DNA from: Muricauda sp. SCSIO 65647
GTDB lineage: Bacteria > Bacteroidota > Bacteroidia > Flavobacteriales > Flavobacteriaceae
NCBI RefSeq assembly: GCF_021534965.1
Contig: NZ_CP091037.1
Coordinates: 660,501 to 724,500, forward strand
Reading direction: 5' to 3'
DNA length: 64,000 nt
Part shown: positions 45,695-54,734 of the stretch, one piece after another
Layout of the letters: every line of letters starts with the position of its first letter
How positions within the stretch are numbered: position 1 is the first letter of the stretch
Notes under the pieces: generated by a model
What the model was told of the DNA's origin: nothing
What the model saw: the letters and a program-made list of their open reading frames with translations, nothing else
The model's database searches: none
Position numbers and translations under genes: made by a program

Positions 45695-45787
45695 TGTTAC
45701 TGTTCGATGCTTGATGATGGTCGCTCAATAAACAATTTCCCCGTTTTATTCCCTTGATCATTATCGTCCATTTTTTATCTTAGGATC

Positions 45788-46399
45788 ATGAAAATCATTT
45801 CGGCCCAATTTGTCATGAGCAATTCTGATGTAGCGAAGTGCCCGAAAGAGCCACTGCCCGAATATGCTTTCATCGGACGATCCAATGTGGGCAAGTCTTC
45901 GTTGATCAATATGCTCGTCGGGCAAAAAGGGCTGGCCAAAACCTCAGGGCGTCCAGGTAAGACGCAGCTTATCAACCATTTCAAAATCAATGATCAGTGG
46001 TTTTTGGTCGATTTGCCCGGTTATGGCTATGCGCGCGTCTCCAAGAAAGACAAAAAGACCTTTCAGCAATACATCACGCAATACTTTTTGAAAAGACAAC
46101 AATTGGTGAGTGCCTTTGTTTTGGTCGATATTCGCCACGAACCCCAAAAAATCGATTTAGAGTTTATGGAGTGGCTCGGTTCAAACGAAATTCCATTTGG
46201 AATCATCTTCACCAAAGCTGACAAGTTGAAACCGGCCGCCGTTGAACGAAACGTAGAGGTCTATTTGCAACAACTGCTCGATACCGCTTGGGAAGAGACC
46301 CCAATTCATTTTGTGACTTCTGCCGCCCATCGAACTGGGCGTGATGAGGTATTGGGCTATATTGAGACCATCAATCAAGAAATCACCAAACGAAACTAG
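45788..46399 (+). CDS. engB: Ribosome biogenesis GTPase EngB/YsxC
   Basis: 203 residues. TrmE-Era-like GTPase needed for 50S assembly and often essential. G1 GRSNVGKSSLIN (about 30-41), G2 Thr in KTSGRPGKTQLIN, G3 DLPGYGYA and G4 TKADK are all present. Length normal. The convergent next gene abuts its stop codon (one-base spacing). Confidence 0.96.
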   Translation: MKIISAQFVMSNSDVAKCPKEPLPEYAFIGRSNVGKSSLINMLVGQKGLAKTSGRPGKTQLINHFKINDQWFLVDLPGYGYARVSKKDKKTFQQYITQYFLKRQQLVSAFVLVDIRHEPQKIDLEFMEWLGSNEIPFGIIFTKADKLKPAAVERNVEVYLQQLLDTAWEETPIHFVTSAAHRTGRDEVLGYIETINQEITKRN

Positions 46400-46774
46400 C
46401 TAGGTGCGTTCTTTCACCAACCGAATGAGTGCACGGGGCGTTTTGAGCCCATTCAGCTCTCGGTTCGAAATCAATACCTCTAGACCTTTTTGACCTTCGA
46501 CAAGCACAATCGGAAAGTCAAATTTGTACCCAAACTTGCTCGCATAGCGTTTAGAAAACCCATCTCTGTGCAAAAACACCATTTCGTGCGGGCTGTCTTT
46601 ACGAAAGCGTTTCCAGGCACGGTTTTCGGCAAAAGTACCGTAGGTGATGTCACACAGGTTACAATCATAGGTCGATGGACTGAATATTTTGTGCATGCTG
46701 TCCAAAACTGCGTTTCGGACACCTGAATCGGCATTATAGACAAAAATGAGCTTTTGGGAAGCTTTCTTTTTCAT
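46400..46774 (-). CDS. Conserved small protein of unknown function
   Basis: 124 residues, basic, without signal peptide. Contains a CNLC pair followed by DITYGTFAENRAWKRFRK, and ends in RALIRLVKERT. Such proteins recur beside engB and gldC in Flavobacteria in my recollection, but no function is established. The CxxC could bind metal or be redox active; a single pair is not diagnostic. It runs leftward, convergent with engB, and is not clearly in an operon with gldC, which is 24 bases upstream in the same direction. Confidence 0.78.
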   Translation of the reverse strand: MKKKASQKLIFVYNADSGVRNAVLDSMHKIFSPSTYDCNLCDITYGTFAENRAWKRFRKDSPHEMVFLHRDGFSKRYASKFGYKFDFPIVLVEGQKGLEVLISNRELNGLKTPRALIRLVKERT

Positions 46775-46798
46775 GAATCAAAAATCACGGCTGAAGCA

Positions 46799-47131
46799 TT
46801 ACTTCAACTCTAACTTCTCGGCAAAATAATCACAAAAATCTTTCATGGTGGCCGTCATCTTTTCATTTTGGGTGGCTTTCATAAAGGTATCGGCCATGGT
46901 CATCAAGGTTTGATAAAAAAACAGTTTCATTTCATCAACGGGCATGTCTTTTGTCCACAGATCAATTTTGAGCGACTCTTTGTTTTTGCTGTCCCAGACA
47001 GACAGCATCATAGCCTTGGCCTCTTCATTGTCAACACCACCATCTTCTGCCGACCATGTGAGTTCTTCAGGTACTCGATTCTCATCAAGACCTACTTTCA
47101 ATCGTATTTCTGAAGTATGTACTATCGCCAT
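46799..47131 (-). CDS. gldC: Gliding motility protein GldC
   Basis: 110 residues, the length of GldC. Recognisable start IVHTSEIRLKVGLDENRVPEELTWSAEDGG, with acidic middle and helical C-terminus. GldC is a cytoplasmic accessory protein of Bacteroidota gliding; it is paired with gldB in Flavobacterium johnsoniae and here directly follows gldB without a gap. It supports gliding/T9SS function together with porT elsewhere in this window. Confidence 0.9.
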   Translation of the reverse strand: MAIVHTSEIRLKVGLDENRVPEELTWSAEDGGVDNEEAKAMMLSVWDSKNKESLKIDLWTKDMPVDEMKLFFYQTLMTMADTFMKATQNEKMTATMKDFCDYFAEKLELK

Positions 47132-48100
47132 CTATCGTTTGGGTTTGTAGTTTGATTTTTTAAAGATTTCATCGGCAGGCAACGCCAAAAGTTGCTGCAG
47201 GGTTACATCGTTTTTCTTCATAAAGGCCTTAACGATCTGCCAACCCATATAGCGCCCTATACGGGGCGGCGATTCATTATCGAAATCCAAGCCAAATTTT
47301 GAAAAGGGTGTAGGATCTAAAAAGCGCTTATCAAGTTTTGAGTCCGTACTATAGAGCAGCTCCTGTTCTATGAAAAAGCGCCAAATCTGTTCTTCGTTCT
47401 TCTGGGCCCACTGCAGTTGCTCCGGCAAGTAGCCAATTTTTTGGGCATCGGTATCGTTGGGGAGAAATCTATCTTTTAGGTAAAGCTCTTTTCCATAATA
47501 GATCATTCGCGACAAAAACGTGCGGTCTCGCGGATATGGATTTACCTTTTTGGTAAAGGCACTGGCCACATCAGACAACAAGTATTTTGAATCAAGCCCT
47601 TGGGCAATGTAACTTGAAAGACCCTTGTAGAACTTATGATCGCTTCCCAAATAATTATCAAGCCCCAAAAGCAATAGTGAATCGGCCAACACCACACGGT
47701 TCTCATAATCGACGGTAGAGACCAAGGTCACTACCTTTGGCAACTCTTTCTCTGAAAAATAATATTTGATATGCTGGTACAATCGATGAATTTGTTGTTC
47801 TTGGGCTTCAAAATCACCAAATACCTTGTAGGTCTCGTCGGCCAACTGTTGTTGTAGGGTATCGGCCATCATACCGATCCAAATGGAGTCAGGTGTTCTT
47901 TCGGGAAACAAGTAAGGATATTTTGCCTTTAAGCCAGGCAAGTCATCTGGGGTCGCTTGATCAAACTCAGCATCGAAGCGCAGTACTTTCAAGTCAATGG
48001 GCACCTTGGCTATTTCAGCTTCACGTCGGTTCTCTTGATGGCATGAAGGCAAAATCGCCAAAGAGACCAGTATCACAAGGTATTTTGCTCTATGCTTCAT
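47132..48100 (-). CDS. gldB: Gliding motility lipoprotein GldB
   Basis: 322 residues. Lipoprotein signal with lipobox ILPSC at residue 20. Mature part shows the GldB features: PIDLKVLRFDAEFDQ near 35, YIAQGLDSKYLL and the C-terminal RIGRYMGWQIVKAFMKKN with conserved His/Glu-free helix. GldB is needed for gliding motility. Forms an operon with gldC, starting divergently from nadE with 66 bases between start codons. Confidence 0.92.
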   Translation of the reverse strand: MKHRAKYLVILVSLAILPSCHQENRREAEIAKVPIDLKVLRFDAEFDQATPDDLPGLKAKYPYLFPERTPDSIWIGMMADTLQQQLADETYKVFGDFEAQEQQIHRLYQHIKYYFSEKELPKVVTLVSTVDYENRVVLADSLLLLGLDNYLGSDHKFYKGLSSYIAQGLDSKYLLSDVASAFTKKVNPYPRDRTFLSRMIYYGKELYLKDRFLPNDTDAQKIGYLPEQLQWAQKNEEQIWRFFIEQELLYSTDSKLDKRFLDPTPFSKFGLDFDNESPPRIGRYMGWQIVKAFMKKNDVTLQQLLALPADEIFKKSNYKPKR

Positions 48101-48133
48101 TTTTTAAGGCCCAGGGTTTACCTTTACAGGGCA

Positions 48134-48141
48134 CAAAAATA
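48134..48141 (-). promoter_or_regulatory. -7 box (TATTTTTG) for gldB-gldC
   Basis: Minus-strand TAnnTTTG match 33 bases upstream of the gldB start. A near match for the divergent nadE lies at 48142-48149 on the plus strand, so the two promoters would interleave. Confidence 0.45.
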
Positions 48142-48166
48142 AATCTTTGATTCTAAATACTGATTC

Positions 48167-48964
48167 ATGCAAACTGAAAAGGTCATCGAATATATCGTGA
48201 CGTGGCTAAAAGACTACGCCAGAAATGCAAAAATGAAAGGATTTGTAGTGGGTGTTTCTGGTGGAATAGACTCTGCCGTCACTTCTACCCTATGCGCCAA
48301 AACCGGACTCGATGTTCTGTGCATTGAAATGCCCATACACCAATCTGAGAAACAGGTGAACCGGGCAGATCGCCATATAGACTGGCTGGTGCAAAATTTC
48401 TCGAACGTGTCTCGCCAACCTGTCGATCTCACTCCCGTTTTTGATAATCTGGTCGCCGCTTTGCCCAAAGTCGAAAACGAAGAAGAACGTTTTATGTCTT
48501 TGGCCAATACCCGTGCGCGCCTGCGCATGACCACCTTATACTATTTTGCTGCCCTTAAGGGATATTTGGTTGCGGGAACTGGCAACAAGGTGGAAGATTT
48601 CGGTGTGGGATTCTATACCAAATACGGCGATGGTGGCGTTGACCTCAGTCCCATTGCCGATTTGCTGAAGACCGAGGTATATGAACTGGGGAAGGTCTTG
48701 GAAATCAACCAAGATATCATGGATGCACCCCCGACCGATGGCCTATGGGGCGACAACCGTACTGATGAAGACCAGATTGGCGCTTCCTATCCTGAATTGG
48801 AGTGGGCCATGAAAATGGATGACGAAGGAAAAAGCGCTGGAGATTTTACAGGTAGGCAACAGGAAGTCTTCAGCATCTATAAAAAATTAAATAGGGCCAA
48901 CAAGCATAAGATGGTTCCTATACCCATATGCGAGATTCCAAATTCTTTAAAAACAACCGATTAA
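48167..48964 (+). CDS. nadE: Ammonia-dependent NAD+ synthetase
   Basis: 265 residues. Amidates nicotinic acid adenine dinucleotide to NAD+. PP-loop VGVSGGIDSAVTSTLC lies near residues 28-43, and GTGNKVEDFGVGFYTKYGDGGVDLSPIADLLKTEVYELG in the second half. There is no N-terminal nitrilase (glutaminase) domain, so ammonia is the likely nitrogen donor unless a partner supplies it. Starts divergently from gldB. Confidence 0.96.
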   Translation: MQTEKVIEYIVTWLKDYARNAKMKGFVVGVSGGIDSAVTSTLCAKTGLDVLCIEMPIHQSEKQVNRADRHIDWLVQNFSNVSRQPVDLTPVFDNLVAALPKVENEEERFMSLANTRARLRMTTLYYFAALKGYLVAGTGNKVEDFGVGFYTKYGDGGVDLSPIADLLKTEVYELGKVLEINQDIMDAPPTDGLWGDNRTDEDQIGASYPELEWAMKMDDEGKSAGDFTGRQQEVFSIYKKLNRANKHKMVPIPICEIPNSLKTTD

Positions 48965-49128
48965 CCGTAAAAATGGATAGTAAAACGATTAAAACCCCAA
49001 AAATTCTGTGGTTTTAAGAAAAAAATGGCACATTTGTTCCCCAAATTGGTTAAATTGCCTGTCACCTTTTGTAGGCGATATATTACGACCAACCTATTTA
49101 TAATTTAGAAATAAGAAAACCTACCACA

Positions 49129-49758
49129 ATGATTAAAGTTTTAGTTGCTGACAATCACCCTATTGTACGCTTGGGCGTTAAGCAGGTGATTGATTCAGTT
49201 TCCGACATGGAGGTGGTGGCCGATGTCTCATCGACCACTGAACTTTTCGAAACTTTGGAAAAAATCTCCCCCGATGTGGTAATGCTTGAAATGGATATTC
49301 CTGAAATCAACGGCATTGCAACACTAAGAAAAATCAAACAAGAATTTCCAGATGCCAAAGTACTTATGTACAGCGGCCAATCTGAGGATGTTTATGCCTT
49401 AAGTACCATTCGTGCAGGGGCTTACGGTTATCTCTCTAAAGCTGCAGACTTGGATTATATCGTTTCTGCCGTTCGAAAGGTGAGCGAAGGCAATATGTTC
49501 ATCACCAATGAACTGGCACAGCGTTTGGCCTTTGATGAAGGCACCCAGAAACCTCGTAGGTTCTTCAGAAAACTCTCTACAAGAGAAATCGAAGTGCTTA
49601 AACTTTTGGCCAGTGGAAAACGTAACAAAGAAGTGGCTGAGGGCTTAAATCTCAACGAGAAAACCGTTAGCACTTACAAAGCGAGATTAATGCGTAAATT
49701 GAATGTTGACAACCTCGTAGATTTGTTGCAACAAGCAAAAGCGCTTGAGTTATACTAA
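49129..49758 (+). CDS. NarL/LuxR-type response regulator with Glu at the phosphorylation site
   Basis: 209 residues. N-terminal receiver domain (about 1-120), C-terminal LuxR-type helix-turn-helix (about 143-209, LSTREIEVLKLLASGKRNKEVAEGLNLNEKTVSTYKARLMRKL). The acidic pair at the start is DN (Asp8, Asn9) rather than DD, and the phospho-acceptor position is Glu54 (VVMLEMDIPE) rather than Asp; Ser82 and Lys104 are conserved. Asp-to-Glu can mimic phosphorylation, so this may be always active or respond to other signals. No kinase gene is adjacent. A terminator follows. Confidence 0.9.
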   Translation: MIKVLVADNHPIVRLGVKQVIDSVSDMEVVADVSSTTELFETLEKISPDVVMLEMDIPEINGIATLRKIKQEFPDAKVLMYSGQSEDVYALSTIRAGAYGYLSKAADLDYIVSAVRKVSEGNMFITNELAQRLAFDEGTQKPRRFFRKLSTREIEVLKLLASGKRNKEVAEGLNLNEKTVSTYKARLMRKLNVDNLVDLLQQAKALELY

Positions 49759-49778
49759 ATAACAATTGACATTGCGTG

Positions 49779-49804
49779 AAAACCCCAATTTTTTTGGGGT
49801 TTTT
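49779..49804. terminator. Bidirectional terminator between the response regulator and dnaG
   Basis: AAAACCCCAA/TTGGGGTTTT stem with a five-base T loop and flanking T run; lies between convergent genes. Confidence 0.85.
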
Positions 49805-49808
49805 CTTT

Positions 49809-51782
49809 TTAAGATAGTACCCTACTCAATTTGGCGTTCAATAATTTGTTCAATTGTAAGTAATTGACAATTTCTTCCAAGGTCTCAGAGTGGTCGTCTT
49901 GTGATTCTTTTGTATGTTCCCGTAGTTGGGCAATACGGTTTCTGATCAAATTACAGCGAAGTGTTAAAATGGTCTCCCCGACCAGTTGGGCGATACCGTG
50001 TTCTTTTTCTTTTGGGTAGATGTCTTTTCGCTCCCAATTATGCAGTGCATACTTTTCTTCTTCCATTAGTATAGATGAAAGCTCACTGACAAAACCTTGA
50101 TCTAGCCCTACCATGAATTCGTTGATATTGAAATTCTCTTTTTTGTTGAGCGCCTCTATCAATCTATAATATACATGCTTGAAATTCTCATTGCTCAGTT
50201 CAATCTCATCTTCCTGTAAATCCAAATAGATTTTTTCGTACACTTTGGCTTCTACCTTTTCGGGCTCCAACACCAACTCGCCCTCGTCATTTTCTTTGAG
50301 CACCAGATCTTCAAATTCTTGCTTTTCATTACCATATAGCAATAGCATTTCTATAATCTTGCGCTCTAATTCATACTGAACATCGACCTTTTCTACGGCA
50401 GCCTCATTTTTGACCACTTCAAAGGCTTTTTGTTCTTGTCTATGTCTTTTATTGGCGTCGGCAATTCCTTTTTTGGTCAATTGTGCCAAGGTATCATATA
50501 GCACCCCCTCTGAAACCTGCATCATTTTGGCACATTCTTGTATATATACCTCTTGCTTGATACGATCGGGAATCTTGGCGATACTCTGCACAATATCCCT
50601 TATGGTCTCAGCACGTTTAATGGGATCATCGGCCGCTTCTTTGACCAAGAGCGAGGTCTTGAACTGGATGAAATCTTTCGACTGTTCTTCTAGGTACAGT
50701 ACCACATCTTCAAAGGCATTGTTTTTGGCAAAACTGTCGGGGTCTTCACCTTCTGGAAACGTGCAGACCTTTACGTTCATACCCTGCTCTAAAATCAGGT
50801 CAATGCCCCGCAACGATGCCCGTAGGCCCGCAGCATCACCATCAAACAAAACGGTAATGTTCTTGGTCAAACGGTTCACCAATCGTATTTGCTCAGGTGT
50901 CAAGGCCGTACCGCTCGACGCCACCACGTTTTCGATGCCGCATTGGTACATCTGAATCACATCGGTATAGCCTTCGACCAAATAGCAATTATCTTCTTTT
51001 GCAATGGCTTGTTTCGCAAAATAGATGCCATAGAGTACTTTGCTCTTGTGGTAAATCTCGCTTTCGGGTGAGTTCAGGTATTTTGCCGCCTTTTTATCAC
51101 TGGTCAGAATGCGGCCCCCAAAACCCAATACGCGTCCACTCATCGAATGTATGGGAAACATCACCCTGCCCTTAAAGCGATCAAAGGTTTTTTTACTACC
51201 ATCACTCTGCTCTTTGACAATGGTAAGGCCCGTTTTTTCAAGAAACTCTAATTGATAGCCTTTTTCAAGGGCATTTTTTGTAAAGGCTTCCCATTCATCG
51301 AGACCATAGCCGAGGCCAAATTTTTTAATTGTCTCTTTCGTGAAACCACGTTCTTTGAAATAGGTCTGACCAATGGCCATGCCAGGTTCTGATTGCCATA
51401 AGATATCCGCAAAATATTTTTGGGCGAACTCAGAGACGAGATACATGCTCTCGCGTTCATTGGCCTGTTCTTTTTCTTCAGAAGTCTGTTCGGTTTCCTC
51501 AACTTCTATATTATATTTTTTAGCGAGATAGCGAATCGCTTCGGGATAGGTAAAGTGTTCATGCTCCATCAAAAAGGCAACCACATTGCCCCCTTTTCCA
51601 CTACTGAAATCCTTCCATATCTGCTTTACCGGTGATACCATGAAACTGGGCGTGCGTTCATCGGTAAACGGACTCAACCCCTTGTAGTTCGAGCCTGATT
51701 TCTTCAACTGCACAAAATCACCGATGACCTCCTCAACACGGGCAGTTTCGTACACTTGGTCTATGGTGGTCTTTGCTATCAT
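49809..51782 (-). CDS. dnaG: DNA primase DnaG, zinc ribbon residues lost
   Basis: 657 residues. Makes RNA primers for replication. The order is an N-terminal zinc-ribbon-like domain (1-100), the RNA polymerase domain with the Toprim motif (LVEGYTDVIQMYQCGIENVVASSGTALT near 265-290, DGDAAG near 315), and a C-terminal helicase-binding part. The usual CHC2 ligands are replaced: SPFT (Ser37, Thr40) for CPFH and DFSSG (Asp58, Ser61) for CFGCG, so zinc binding there is not possible. The domain otherwise aligns. This appears to be a lineage trait of Flavobacteria rather than a defect, since the gene is intact. Confidence 0.95.
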   Translation of the reverse strand: MIAKTTIDQVYETARVEEVIGDFVQLKKSGSNYKGLSPFTDERTPSFMVSPVKQIWKDFSSGKGGNVVAFLMEHEHFTYPEAIRYLAKKYNIEVEETEQTSEEKEQANERESMYLVSEFAQKYFADILWQSEPGMAIGQTYFKERGFTKETIKKFGLGYGLDEWEAFTKNALEKGYQLEFLEKTGLTIVKEQSDGSKKTFDRFKGRVMFPIHSMSGRVLGFGGRILTSDKKAAKYLNSPESEIYHKSKVLYGIYFAKQAIAKEDNCYLVEGYTDVIQMYQCGIENVVASSGTALTPEQIRLVNRLTKNITVLFDGDAAGLRASLRGIDLILEQGMNVKVCTFPEGEDPDSFAKNNAFEDVVLYLEEQSKDFIQFKTSLLVKEAADDPIKRAETIRDIVQSIAKIPDRIKQEVYIQECAKMMQVSEGVLYDTLAQLTKKGIADANKRHRQEQKAFEVVKNEAAVEKVDVQYELERKIIEMLLLYGNEKQEFEDLVLKENDEGELVLEPEKVEAKVYEKIYLDLQEDEIELSNENFKHVYYRLIEALNKKENFNINEFMVGLDQGFVSELSSILMEEEKYALHNWERKDIYPKEKEHGIAQLVGETILTLRCNLIRNRIAQLREHTKESQDDHSETLEEIVNYLQLNKLLNAKLSRVLS

Positions 51783-51882
51783 TTATCATTCATGGAAGTG
51801 GATAAAAATACGGATTTTTACCCTCACACAATCAAGCGCCAAATGTAGATGGAACTTTGCTAAATTTAGATAAAATTAAGGC

Positions 51883-52119
51883 ATGATCCTTTTCTTCGGA
51901 ACCCGCAGGGGAAAGCAAAGCATTCGACAGTTGCAAAATGTGACCTGCCCCCATTGCAAACAAAGAGGAACATTATCCATCATCTCGCAACCTAACTATT
52001 TTCACTTGTTCTGGATACCACTTTTTCGTGTACAAACATTGCAATTTGCCGAGTGTTCACACTGTAGACGGGCATATTACAAGGAAGAGTTTTCAAAAGA
52101 AATGAGGGAAGCAATTTAG
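51883..52119 (+). CDS. Small zinc-ribbon protein
   Basis: 78 residues. Two CxxC knuckles, CPHC (22-25) and CSHC (58-61), enclose a hydrophobic middle with HLFWIPLF, giving a zinc-ribbon fold perhaps associated with membranes or partner proteins. Similar proteins are common in Bacteroidota and have no known function. Starts divergently from dnaG. It is a contrast to its neighbour, which has lost its zinc ligands. Confidence 0.8.
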   Translation: MILFFGTRRGKQSIRQLQNVTCPHCKQRGTLSIISQPNYFHLFWIPLFRVQTLQFAECSHCRRAYYKEEFSKEMREAI

Positions 52120-52177
52120 AAATAATCGCTTCCCTCCCGAAAAATGTGTTTCCATTCATTTGAAAATGGCAACATGG

Positions 52178-53254
52178 TCAAAGATCGAATCGAAGGCCCA
52201 AGGAGATATTTCGTTGTTCAACCGCAGCATCTTTAAAAATGGGGTTCAAATCATATTTCATATATAACAGCACGCCTTCTACACCTGCATAGGCACTCAG
52301 CCCATAGATCAAATCACTGGTATTGTAATCGCGTTTGAGTTTGTCTTTTACCCGTTCGCCATCCCTGGTGTACTTAAGTTTTTGTCTGGTACCGAGATTG
52401 AATCCGCCATAACCGCCAATGCCAAAACGAAACTGTCTGTGCAAAGAATATCGAATTTTCTTCTCAGATTCATAGTACCTTGAGGGGCCAAATTCAAAAT
52501 GTACAGGAAAAACCAAATTATCCATTCGCAGTTTAGCCTTATCCAATTCCACATCAAATTCCTGTAACTCAGTTTGATCGCCGTTTTGCACAAAGTATTG
52601 GTTGTCATCAGGCTTTAGACCGTTGAACTGAAAAGAGAATCCATAGTTGAAACGTAGCCAATTAGACTTTCTAAAAACACGGGTGCGCCATTGCCAGCCC
52701 ATCTCAAAAAAACGGCTACCGCCAATTTTATAAGGTGATTCATCCAATGATTGCCCATCGATTATGGCATTGTTCAAACCAATGGCAAGAACAAAATCAG
52801 AATAGGTACGCCTATCGTACTTTACATCTTCTCTCCATCCTTTACTTCTGAAAATGAACTCTTCGAAAGGTTTGCCTCCGATATCAATTCCTATTCTCAC
52901 TTGATCTTCTGGAATTGAATCATTCTCCATATTTGAAAAAACCTCTCCCTCATTCCTATCTATCAGGGCAATCTGGTTATCGATAATGGCCATTCGATTT
53001 TCAATGTTCATGGCTCTTTTCTTAGCGGCCTCTTCCTTTAAAATCTTTGCTTCTTCGTTAGTGAGTGTTCCCCGATCCAATCTTTTGTTGATGGCCTGCA
53101 CCTCAATTTTCAAGGCTTCCTTTTCTTGTCTGGCAATTTTTTCTTTTTGCTCTTTTAGAACTTTTATTCTTTTTTTATAATCTTCTTGGGCCTTTAATTG
53201 TTGCGCCAATAAGGCCAATAGCAAGCACACTAAAAATGTTGTGATTTTTCTCAT
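52178..53254 (-). CDS. Outer-membrane beta-barrel protein with N-terminal coiled coil
   Basis: 358 residues. Signal peptide 1-22 (MRKITTFLVCLLLALLAQQLKAQ). Residues about 24-105 are a charged Lys/Glu/Ala coiled coil (YKKRIKVLKEQKEKIARQEKEALK and on). The rest has alternating hydrophobic strands of an outer-membrane porin-like barrel, ending in ISLGLRFDL. Follows the sigma factor and the membrane protein in the same direction, so it may be their target or part of the same envelope-stress unit. I do not recognise a named family. Confidence 0.8.
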   Translation of the reverse strand: MRKITTFLVCLLLALLAQQLKAQEDYKKRIKVLKEQKEKIARQEKEALKIEVQAINKRLDRGTLTNEEAKILKEEAAKKRAMNIENRMAIIDNQIALIDRNEGEVFSNMENDSIPEDQVRIGIDIGGKPFEEFIFRSKGWREDVKYDRRTYSDFVLAIGLNNAIIDGQSLDESPYKIGGSRFFEMGWQWRTRVFRKSNWLRFNYGFSFQFNGLKPDDNQYFVQNGDQTELQEFDVELDKAKLRMDNLVFPVHFEFGPSRYYESEKKIRYSLHRQFRFGIGGYGGFNLGTRQKLKYTRDGERVKDKLKRDYNTSDLIYGLSAYAGVEGVLLYMKYDLNPIFKDAAVEQRNISLGLRFDL

Positions 53255-53340
53255 GATTGTCTTGGTTTAGCATTCCTCTCCCGACCTCCCACATATTGAC
53301 TATGGGGAGGAACCGGAGCAGGAATTTGATTGATGAATTA

Positions 53341-54057
53341 TTAATTGTTACGGTCGGCTACCGCGGTCTTCAATTTGAAATACCCTTGTTTCAGTGCATC
53401 GAAAATCTCATCTCTAAAGGTTTGATCAAGTTCACTTTCGACCTCATTCAAAAGTGCTATTGCGTCAACGGCGCCATCTCTTTGAATTGCCTTCTCGGTC
53501 AAAATCTCACGCTGTGCCGCTCTTAGCAATGAGTCGACTTCAGCCTCGGTCACCTGTCTGTTCTGGCTCTCAAGCAACGTCACCTGGGCCATTACCTCAT
53601 CAAGTTTTTCGTCGATGAGACTTCTACCATCATCTACAGGCTCATTTCTGGTCTTTTTGGCACTATCGCCTTTTGCTAGGGCAATTGTTGCTCTGGATAC
53701 TTCTTTGGTATCCATAATGGATTCTTGTTTTTCACGGCCCCGTTTCCCTTCGGCTATGGTTTCGGTACCCTTTTCCATTTCATCGTGTACCGTACCAGAT
53801 TCTCTTACCTTTGGTTTTTCAGGTGCCGTATCCACTATTTCCTCTTTGGTCGTTTGTTCGCCATCTGAACTGAAAAAGAACATTGATAAAAACAATACTC
53901 CTACAAAAACAGCGGCCACAGCGTACCAGCGATATCTTCTCTTTGGGCGAGAAGTTTCAGGGCCCAATCGAGCTTCCAGTTTCTCCCATGCCGCTTCTGA
54001 TGGCTTTATTTCACGCTCTTGAAGCTTACGCTTAATGTGTTTTTCAAATTTGTCCAT
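53341..54057 (-). CDS. Membrane protein, possible anti-sigma factor
   Basis: 238 residues from ATG 54057. N-terminal cytoplasmic part with EKHIKRKLQEREIKPSEAAWEKLEARLG, one transmembrane helix (about 43-60, WYAVAAVFVGVLFLSMFFF), then a long charged, low-complexity exterior with Glu/Lys/Arg. Its start lies 12 bases inside the end of the sigma gene, the typical arrangement for an ECF sigma/anti-sigma pair, but no zinc-binding or ASD motif is seen. The role as anti-sigma factor rests on position and topology. Confidence 0.7.
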   Translation of the reverse strand: MDKFEKHIKRKLQEREIKPSEAAWEKLEARLGPETSRPKRRYRWYAVAAVFVGVLFLSMFFFSSDGEQTTKEEIVDTAPEKPKVRESGTVHDEMEKGTETIAEGKRGREKQESIMDTKEVSRATIALAKGDSAKKTRNEPVDDGRSLIDEKLDEVMAQVTLLESQNRQVTEAEVDSLLRAAQREILTEKAIQRDGAVDAIALLNEVESELDQTFRDEIFDALKQGYFKLKTAVADRNN

Positions 54058-54068
54058 ACTTATTTTGT

Positions 54069-54641
54069 TCAATTTCCCCTCGACCGTGTGGGAGAAGAAA
54101 TTTTATCCAATTTTAAATTTTCTTGCAACATCTTTCTAGCCTTGAAAAGCTGCGATTTTGAAGTGCCCGTTGTAATCTTCAATAATTCAGCAATTTCTTC
54201 ATGCTTGTATCCTTCTACGGCGTGTAATACAAAAACCATTCTGTATCCTTCGGGCAAACCATCGATTAAATGCTGTATGTGTTCGACATCCATCATAGAG
54301 GATTCACTTTCACTTCTATCTTTCACATACTGAAAGGCCTCCTCATCGAAAACCACAAATTGTTTTTTTCGCAAATGCGAAATACATTCCCGCACCATGA
54401 TTTTTCGAATCCACCCTTCAAAACTTCCACGATGTTCAAAAGCCCTCAAGTTTTTAAACACCTTGACAAAACCTTCGACCATCACATCTTCAGCAAAATG
54501 CACATCTTTGATATATTGCCTACAGAGACTCAACATCTTTGGCGAATGCTTTTCATAAATGGTCCGCTGTGCCTGCCTCTCACCAGAAATGGCTTTTTTG
54601 ATCAATTGTTTCTCGTTGCTATAGAACGGAATAATTTTCAA
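54069..54641 (-). CDS. ECF-type RNA polymerase sigma factor
   Basis: 190 residues. Region 2 (about 20-85) carries RTIYEKHSPKMLSLCRQYIKDVHFAEDVMVEGFVKVFKNLRAFEHRGSFEGWIRKIM; region 4 (about 130-185) the helix-turn-helix GYKHEEIAELLKITTGTSKSQLFKARKML. No regions 1 or 3, as usual for group 4 sigma factors. Controls an unknown regulon, likely including itself and the downstream membrane genes. Confidence 0.92.
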   Translation of the reverse strand: MKIIPFYSNEKQLIKKAISGERQAQRTIYEKHSPKMLSLCRQYIKDVHFAEDVMVEGFVKVFKNLRAFEHRGSFEGWIRKIMVRECISHLRKKQFVVFDEEAFQYVKDRSESESSMMDVEHIQHLIDGLPEGYRMVFVLHAVEGYKHEEIAELLKITTGTSKSQLFKARKMLQENLKLDKISSPTRSRGN

Positions 54642-54734
54642 GGGTTCTCGGTTTGTTCTATAAATATAGACGCATGTATTTTTAAAAAGGTTGTCTGAGG
54701 TCGAAAAAAGTTGAGGGTTCGCTTTGGTGAGGGG

